Positions 59,384 through 64,000 of a DNA stretch of 64,000 nt are shown one piece after another. Source of the stretch: Neobacillus muris (GTDB lineage: Bacteria > Bacillota > Bacilli > Bacillales > Cytobacillaceae); assembly GCF_943193175.1 (NCBI RefSeq), contig NZ_CALPDF010000002.1:220926-284925 (forward strand), written 5' to 3'. The position numbers were made by a program, and so were the translations under genes. Position 1 is the stretch's first letter; every line of letters starts with the position of its first letter. Under the pieces are notes generated by a model that was not told the DNA's origin, made no database searches, and saw only the letters and a program-made list of their open reading frames with translations.

Positions 59384-61177
59384 ATGGAAAAGAAAACACA
59401 GCTGTCAAGCAGTGAACAAAGACGAGTGTTATATCGGCTGCTTTCTTATGCTAAACCCCATAAGAAAGAGGTAACGATTGCCTTTTTGCTGCTATTGCTT
59501 ACCACGGTTGGAGATATCGTCCTGCCGATCCTGGTCAAGATTTTTATTGACGATTATTTGACTCCAAGGAAGCTTGATTGGGCACCATTGATTATACTTG
59601 GCTCCATCTATATGGGAATCCAAGTGGCTAAAGCCATTCTATTATTTTTTCAGCTGGTGGCCTTTCAAAAAATTGCCTTGTACATCATCCAGCAGCTGAG
59701 AATTGATGTTTTTTCCAAAGTTCAGGCACTTGGTTTAAAGTATTTTGACAAAACGCCGGCAGGAAGCATCGTTTCACGAGTAACCAATGACACGGAAGCC
59801 ATTAAAGACATGTTTGTGACGGTTATCTCGACCTTTATCCAAAGCGGAGTTTTTCTGGCCGGCATCTTTATCAGCATGTTTATCATGGACATAAAGCTCG
59901 GCTTGTTGTGTGTCATCATCATCCCCATTTTAGTGCTGGTCATTGTCTTATATCGAAAATATAGTTCCAAATACTATTTGGATATGCGGGAAAGGCTTAG
60001 CCAGCTAAATGCTAAACTAAGTGAATCGCTTCAGGGGATGTCGATCATCCAAGTCTTCCGCCAGGAAAAACGTCTGCGGGCAGAATTCGCGGATATTAAT
60101 GAAAAACATTATGGCGCCGGCATGAAAAATATCAAAATTGATGCGCTGCTGCTAAGGCCTGCGATTGACCTGATATATATCTTTGCGTTAATTATCGTGT
60201 TGTCATACTTTGGGATAACTTCTTTCGATACATCGGTTAAAATAGGGGTCATTTATGCGTTCATTAATTATATCGACCGTTTTTTCGAACCTGTTAACCA
60301 AATGATGATGCGGCTTTCTTTATATCAGCAGGCAATTGTTGCTGGTTCGCGTGTTTTTAAACTGTTAGATCATGAAGAACTGGCTCCAGCACAGAATGAG
60401 GACCAGCAGCTTTGCATTGGGGAAGGGAAAATAGAATTTAACCATGTAAGCTTCTCATATGACGGCAAAAGAGATGTGCTAAAAAATATCTCCTTTACAG
60501 CCAATCCAGGTGAAACGGTGGCTTTAGTGGGCCATACCGGGAGCGGGAAGAGCTCGATCATAAACTTGATGATGCGGTTCTATGAGTTTGAACGGGGAGA
60601 AATCTTGATTGACGGGAAGTCGATTCGCTGTTTTTCAAAGCAGGAGCTAAGAGAAAAAATGGGGCTTGTCCTGCAGGATCCTTTCCTGTTCTATGGAACA
60701 GTGAAAGACAATATTCGTCTCCATCAAAAGGAAATGACAGATGAGCAAGTTGAGGCGGCAGCCCAATTTGTTCAAGCCAATACCTTTATTGATAAGCTGG
60801 AGGGCGGCTATAACCATAAGGTGGTCGAAAGAGGGTCGACGTTTTCAAGCGGACAGCGGCAATTGATAGCCTTTGCAAGAACCATAGCGGCCAATCCAAA
60901 AATCTTGGTACTTGATGAAGCCACCGCGAATATTGATACGGAAACAGAAGAAGCGATTCAAACAGCCTTGGCAAAAATGCGTAAAGGCCGGACAACAATT
61001 GCGATTGCCCATCGATTATCTACGATCCAGGACGCTGATTTAATTCTTGTCCTGCATCAAGGGGAAATTGTGGAGCGGGGAACACATCAAGAGCTTTTGT
61101 CTCAGCGGGGTCTCTATCATAAAATGTATCTTCTGCAAAATGGCCTCTCCCAACAGGTTGAGGATGTTATTTTATAA
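59384..61177 (+). CDS. Heterodimeric ABC exporter, subunit 2 (YheH/BmrD-like)
   Basis: 597 residues, same layout as its partner. Walker A ALVGHTGSGKSSIINLMMRF; Walker B ILVLDEATANIDTETE keeps the catalytic Glu; the signature is STFSSGQRQLIAFA, deviating at LSGGQ. Together with subunit 1 this leaves one hydrolytic and one degenerate ATP site, the usual asymmetry. ATG 59384 is one base after the partner's stop and has GGAGG inside the partner's end, so the two are coupled. Confidence 0.93.
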   Translation: MEKKTQLSSSEQRRVLYRLLSYAKPHKKEVTIAFLLLLLTTVGDIVLPILVKIFIDDYLTPRKLDWAPLIILGSIYMGIQVAKAILLFFQLVAFQKIALYIIQQLRIDVFSKVQALGLKYFDKTPAGSIVSRVTNDTEAIKDMFVTVISTFIQSGVFLAGIFISMFIMDIKLGLLCVIIIPILVLVIVLYRKYSSKYYLDMRERLSQLNAKLSESLQGMSIIQVFRQEKRLRAEFADINEKHYGAGMKNIKIDALLLRPAIDLIYIFALIIVLSYFGITSFDTSVKIGVIYAFINYIDRFFEPVNQMMMRLSLYQQAIVAGSRVFKLLDHEELAPAQNEDQQLCIGEGKIEFNHVSFSYDGKRDVLKNISFTANPGETVALVGHTGSGKSSIINLMMRFYEFERGEILIDGKSIRCFSKQELREKMGLVLQDPFLFYGTVKDNIRLHQKEMTDEQVEAAAQFVQANTFIDKLEGGYNHKVVERGSTFSSGQRQLIAFARTIAANPKILVLDEATANIDTETEEAIQTALAKMRKGRTTIAIAHRLSTIQDADLILVLHQGEIVERGTHQELLSQRGLYHKMYLLQNGLSQQVEDVIL

Positions 61178-61183
61178 TAGAAG

Positions 61184-61213
61184 AAGCCTGTTCAAAAAGG
61201 AACAGGCTTTTTT
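61184..61213 (+). terminator. Terminator after ABC exporter genes
   Basis: 10-bp stem AAGCCTGTTC/GAACAGGCTT with T-run. Confidence 0.95.
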
Positions 61214-61247
61214 CTAAATTTAAAGTTTACTTCTAAGGGGGGAACTT

Positions 61248-61415
61248 TTAAGAAGAAACTTTCTCTTTATATTTTCGATTATATTCATTTAATAGGTAAT
61301 CAAGCTCCTGGCTGTAACGAATGGCCAGGGTGGAGGTTAAACCGTTGGTGTTGGCGACTTTAATTAATTCGGTACGTTTGTTCTCTATTAATGCAAGCAA
61401 ATCATGTTTAATCAC
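61248..61415 (-). CDS. Spo0E-family aspartyl-phosphate phosphatase (YnzD-like)
   Basis: About 55 residues forming the Spo0E helical hairpin: IENKRTELIKVANTNGLTS and the signature SQELDYLLNEY (SxxLD). Such proteins remove phosphate from Spo0A and delay sporulation. GTG 61415 has AAAGGA 8 bases upstream; the longer upstream frame (to 61586) has no site and no homology. B. subtilis has ynzD near this place. Confidence 0.87.
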   Translation of the reverse strand: MIKHDLLALIENKRTELIKVANTNGLTSTLAIRYSQELDYLLNEYNRKYKEKVSS

Positions 61416-61681
61416 GGCCGCTATCCTTTCCGGAAAAACTCCTAAATGTGAGAATGGTAATGGTAGAATATGTTTACCCTCAACTGGGGACTGTTTACTA
61501 GTATAACCTAAGATGTAAATTATTTCAAAGCTATTGCCATGAATTTTTATGAGAAAATATGACATAAGTATGAAAGGCAGATCCAAGGGTGAGGCGACAC
61601 AAAATATTCATGCACAACAATGTCCTTTCTGCCAATGTTTTGTTAGAATGAAAGGGTATCGACAATGGTGGGAGTGTTATT

Positions 61682-62389
61682 ATGGCAGATGTTAATATAT
61701 TCTTGGCACTTGGAGCTGGCTTTTTAAGCTTTATTTCTCCATGCTGCCTGCCCTTATATCCAGCTTTTTTATCCTATATTACTGGAATGTCTGTTGCAGA
61801 ATTAAAAAGTGAAAATGCTCTGCTGCAGAGACGAAGCTTATTTCACACTTTATTCTTTTTATTAGGCTTTTCGATAATTTTTATTGCCATGGGGTTTGCC
61901 ACGTCGTTTGTCGGAAACTTTTTTATGGAATATAAAGATTTAATTCGTCAGTTAGGCGGAATCTTTATTGTCCTGTTTGGCTTAGTTATTGTCGGCGTAT
62001 TTAAACCGGATTTCTTGATGAAGGACCGCCGTTTTGAATTTAAAAATCGTCCATCTGGGTATTTTGGTTCGGTTTTAATCGGAATGGCATTTGCAGCAGG
62101 CTGGACACCATGTACGGGTCCCATTTTAACCGGCGTGATTATGCTTGCCGCAACCAATCCTGGCTCAGCAATGTTTTATATGGGCGCTTATATCATTGGT
62201 TTCGCCATTCCATTTCTTCTTTTGTCGTTCTTTATTGGCCGGATGAAATGGATTAAGAAGCACAGCAGCAAAATCATGAAAATAGGCGGCTATATCATGA
62301 TTGTTATGGGAATCGTGTTATTCTTTGACTGGATGACGAAGATTATTACTATTTTTCAGTCTCTATTCGGAGACTTTACAGGATTTTAA
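61682..62389 (+). CDS. ccdA: Thiol-disulfide carrier CcdA
   Basis: 235 residues, six membrane helices of the DsbD core: [21 protein letters not shown] and [17 protein letters not shown] hold the redox Cys pair. It passes reducing power across the membrane for cytochrome c maturation and the spore thioredoxin StoA. ccdC follows. Confidence 0.96.
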   Translation: MADVNIFLALGAGFLSFISPCCLPLYPAFLSYITGMSVAELKSENALLQRRSLFHTLFFLLGFSIIFIAMGFATSFVGNFFMEYKDLIRQLGGIFIVLFGLVIVGVFKPDFLMKDRRFEFKNRPSGYFGSVLIGMAFAAGWTPCTGPILTGVIMLAATNPGSAMFYMGAYIIGFAIPFLLLSFFIGRMKWIKKHSSKIMKIGGYIMIVMGIVLFFDWMTKIITIFQSLFGDFTGF

Positions 62390-62405
62390 CTCATAGGATT
62401 GGATG

Positions 62406-62436
62406 AAACCATTTAGGAACATCTTAAATGGTTTTT
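62406..62436 (+). terminator. Terminator after ccdA
   Basis: 10-bp stem AAACCATTTA/TAAATGGTTT with T-run. Confidence 0.9.
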
Positions 62437-62567
62437 CCTTTAAATTAGGCCAGTTGTTTTGAAGTTTATTAAATTGGCAACATTATTACAGTGGATTTCG
62501 TTATTCAATTTTCATATTATGAGTTATAATGAGTAAGCGAATATTTTGAGCGTAAGGGAAGATGATT

Positions 62568-63047
62568 ATGAGTTATGTTCTTATATCAACCATTGTGGCA
62601 GTTTTAATGGGTGTTACGGTTATTTTTGTCCGTTTAAAAGCTTCCAACAAACCGACCAACGCCAAAAAAATCATCATGCCGCCGTTCTTTATGGCAACTG
62701 GGGCTTTCATGTATGTTATTCCGCAGTTTCGCTTAACACCGGCTGAAATTATTGAAGCGATCGTACTCGGAATGTTTTTTTCGATTTTTTTAATCAAAAC
62801 CTCTAAATTTGAAATTCAAGGAAATGACATTTACTTAAAGCGTTCGAAGGCATTTGTTTTTATCCTTATCGGATTGTTAGTTATCAGGATAGCACTCAAA
62901 TCCGTTTTGAGCGCCACCATTGATGTAGGGCAATTAAGCGGCATGTTCTTCTTGCTGGCTTTCAGTATGATTGTTCCATGGCGTGTGGCCATGTATCGAA
63001 ATTATTTGAAGCTCCAAAAGGAACTTCAAGGCATCAATATGATTTAG
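62568..63047 (+). CDS. ccdC: Membrane protein CcdC
   Basis: About 159 residues with four to five membrane helices (CcdC/YneJ family), e.g. IIMPPFFMATGAFMYVIPQF and AFVFILIGLLVIRIALK. Role in cytochrome c biogenesis is unclear; deletion in B. subtilis has no phenotype there. ATG 62568 has AAGGGAA 7 bases upstream; ATG 62562 is too close. The response-regulator gene yneI that separates ccdA and ccdC in B. subtilis is absent. Confidence 0.9.
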   Translation: MSYVLISTIVAVLMGVTVIFVRLKASNKPTNAKKIIMPPFFMATGAFMYVIPQFRLTPAEIIEAIVLGMFFSIFLIKTSKFEIQGNDIYLKRSKAFVFILIGLLVIRIALKSVLSATIDVGQLSGMFFLLAFSMIVPWRVAMYRNYLKLQKELQGINMI

Positions 63048-63053
63048 TACTGG

Positions 63054-63082
63054 ACACTGGCAAAATAGGTCAGTGTTTTTTT
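63054..63082 (+). terminator. Terminator after ccdC
   Basis: ACACTG/CAGTGT stem with T-run. Confidence 0.8.
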
Positions 63083-63083
63083 A

Positions 63084-63110
63084 TGAAAAAAACCGCCCTT
63101 TTAGGCGGTT
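63084..63110 (-). terminator. Terminator after yneK
   Basis: AACCGCC/GGCGGTT stem; T-run on the minus strand. Confidence 0.85.
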
Positions 63111-63537
63111 AGAATAGATGTTCATATGGAGCTATATCGATTTTATTTTCGAACAGTTTTTTTCGCAAGAATTTGTGGTCCCGTTTAGGAGTGGCCTGAA
63201 TATAACCACGGATGACTAATTCTTCGGTAATTCTAGGCACTTTTTCTTTAATGGCCAGTTCGCCGATTTTGCCGGCGATTTTATGCCGCGCTACGTCCCG
63301 GAACAATTCTGGAACGGGGCTGACTAAATCCTCAAGCAGCGCCTTTTCTTCTTCGCCCCATAAGTGTCGCGATTCATTTACATAATATTCTTCCCAGTCC
63401 ATAACGGATTTCCCGTCGTCTTTGGGCAGCTTTTTTAAAAATTTGCGGAACATAAAAAATCCGCCGATCCCCATCATCACGACTAAAAATACGACCCAAA
63501 ACAGGATAAACCACAGAAACCAACCTTCAAGCTGCAT
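63109..63537 (-). CDS. yneK: DUF2621 family protein YneK
   Basis: 142 residues: N-terminal membrane helix (WFLWFILFWVVFLVVMMGIG), then a soluble part with GKSVMDWEEYYVNESRHLWG and the C-terminal KRDHKFLRKKLFENKIDI. Matches B. subtilis YneK (DUF2621), function unknown, in its usual place after ccdC. Ribosome site AGGTG lies on the minus strand upstream. Confidence 0.9.
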   Translation of the reverse strand: MQLEGWFLWFILFWVVFLVVMMGIGGFFMFRKFLKKLPKDDGKSVMDWEEYYVNESRHLWGEEEKALLEDLVSPVPELFRDVARHKIAGKIGELAIKEKVPRITEELVIRGYIQATPKRDHKFLRKKLFENKIDIAPYEHLF

Positions 63538-63696
63538 GCCGTTTCACCTACAAAATCATTTATACTAATTTTATTATAGACGGATTTTTGGTAATAAGAC
63601 AAGTATTTGTCACATATGTGGAGGGGAAAACGGCCGATTTCTAGAGGCTGGTACATGGAGGAAGTTGTCGAAAAAGTGACAATTAGGCTGTTTTTA

Positions 63697-63726
63697 TTGA
63701 TTTATTACTATTTTCCGTTGTAATAT
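63697..63726 (+). promoter_or_regulatory. Candidate promoter of selC
   Basis: TTGATT (63697-63702), 18 bases, TAATAT (63721-63726), about 40 bases before the tRNA. Moderate match only. Confidence 0.5.
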
Positions 63727-63765
63727 AGTGTTACGGAAAAAGCTAGTCCAATTTAATACTATTAC

Positions 63766-63862
63766 GGGGCTGAATGGGGTACTGGTGTCCTCCACAGTCT
63801 TCAAAACTGCTTGAGACCACCGTGTGTGGTCTGGTGGGTTCGATTCCCACACAGTCCCGCCA
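63766..63862 (+). tRNA. selC: Selenocysteine tRNA (UCA anticodon)
   Basis: 97 bases including encoded CCA. GGGGCTG (63766-63772) pairs with CAGTCCC (63852-63858); the eighth acceptor position is A-A. The D arm GGGGTAC/GTCCTCC has one U-C mismatch and a 4-base TGGT loop, as in bacterial tRNA-Sec. The anticodon loop is CTTCAAA with anticodon TCA (63801-63803) between CAGT and ACTG. The long variable arm has 7 bp, AGACCAC/GTGGTCT (63814-63832). The T arm is GTGGG-TTCGATT-CCCAC. Discriminator G and CCA follow. The UCA anticodon, tetraloop D arm and long variable arm together distinguish it from tRNA-Ser or -Leu and from a suppressor. Confidence 0.93.
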
Positions 63863-63904
63863 ACTCAATACTACCAAGGGTTCTGATGAATTCCTTTTGT
63901 ACAT

Positions 63905-63979
63905 AGACCAGAGGGCACTCGGTCTTTTTGTGCGACGGGCAGTCGCGTAGAGTGTTGACTCAGTCGACACTCTTCTTTT
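63905..63979 (+). other. Tandem hairpins downstream of selC
   Basis: Three stems in a row: AGACC/GGTCT with five T (63905-63929), GCGAC-GGGCA-GTCGC (63933-63947) and the strong AGAGTGTTGAC-TCA-GTCGACACTCT (63949-63973, one T-G pair) followed by TCTTTT. The first or last may terminate selC; the set may also be a structured leader of a gene beyond the window. Confidence 0.55.
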
Positions 63980-64000
63980 CATTATCTGAAAGAGACGTCA

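Noticed and set aside
61416..61586. N-terminal extension of the Spo0E-family gene
   Set aside because: No ribosome site before the earlier start, hydrophobic unrelated sequence, and Spo0E proteins are normally 50-90 residues beginning near the helical hairpin.
63766..63862. Suppressor, tRNA-Leu or tRNA-Ser interpretation of the terminal tRNA
   Set aside because: The UCA anticodon, long variable arm, 4-base D loop with extended D stem and CTTCAAA loop together fit tRNA-Sec; Leu/Ser tRNAs have a large D loop with AGTGG-type sequence.

Overview
This window is a stretch of chromosome from a low-GC, spore-forming Firmicute of the family Bacillaceae. The gene order closely follows the Bacillus subtilis recA-cotE-mutSL-glnRA-lexA-tkt-ccdA region: ymfI-ymfJ-ymfK-ymfM-pgsA-cinA-recA-rny-ymdB-spoVS, then miaB-ricA-cotE, mutS-mutL, miaA-hfq-spoVK-hflX-ynbB-glnR-glnA, and lexA-yneA-yneB-ynzC-tkt-sirA-yneF-(Spo0E family)-ccdA-ccdC-yneK. 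Spore genes (spoVS, cotE, spoVK, sirA, a Spo0E-type phosphatase) confirm an endospore former. A Neobacillus- or Mesobacillus-like genus is a guess; the sequence alone does not settle it.

Layout. Bases 1-9.5 kb hold envelope lipid synthesis (pgsA), recombination (recA with an upstream LexA box), RNA decay (rny) and developmental regulators (ymdB, spoVS). Bases 9.9-12.6 kb hold korA-korB, a ferredoxin-dependent 2-oxoacid oxidoreductase absent from this place in B. subtilis, with a promoter that overlaps a CcpA-type cre. An N-truncated CYP152-type P450 lies between korB and miaB. From 16.7 to 37.5 kb about 21 kb of accessory DNA separates cotE from mutS. It carries a kinase-like gene, an Lgt paralogue translationally coupled to a Tes/MJ0619-like radical SAM enzyme, a TetR/HXXEE membrane protein module with two matching operators, serC, a 2-hydroxyacid dehydrogenase, ylmA, an HpaB-type flavin hydroxylase, an AI-2E family exporter, an HxlR/luciferase-like oxidoreductase/FMN reductase cluster, a decayed IS200/IS605 element, a stand-alone murB, a GH115 alpha-glucuronidase with a perfect cre, tRNA-Arg(CCT) and a decayed ywaF-like gene.

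Bases 37.5-51.2 kb are core again (mismatch repair, tRNA modification, Hfq, sporulation AAA ATPase, GTPase, nitrogen control), except that mreBH sits between mutL and miaA next to a repeat-filled 640-base intergenic region. Bases 51.5-63.5 kb hold the SOS block (lexA and yneA divergent over three LexA boxes), transketolase, a heterodimeric ABC exporter pair and the cytochrome c maturation genes ccdA and ccdC.

The most striking single feature is at the right edge: bases 63766-63862 fold as a selenocysteine tRNA (UCA anticodon, long variable arm, 4-base D loop, encoded CCA). B. subtilis has no selenocysteine system, so this organism probably encodes selA, selB, selD and at least one selenoprotein such as formate dehydrogenase, presumably outside the window. 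The second most interesting item is the Lgt-like/radical SAM pair at 18.5-20.7 kb, which could be an uncharacterised lipid-modifying system.
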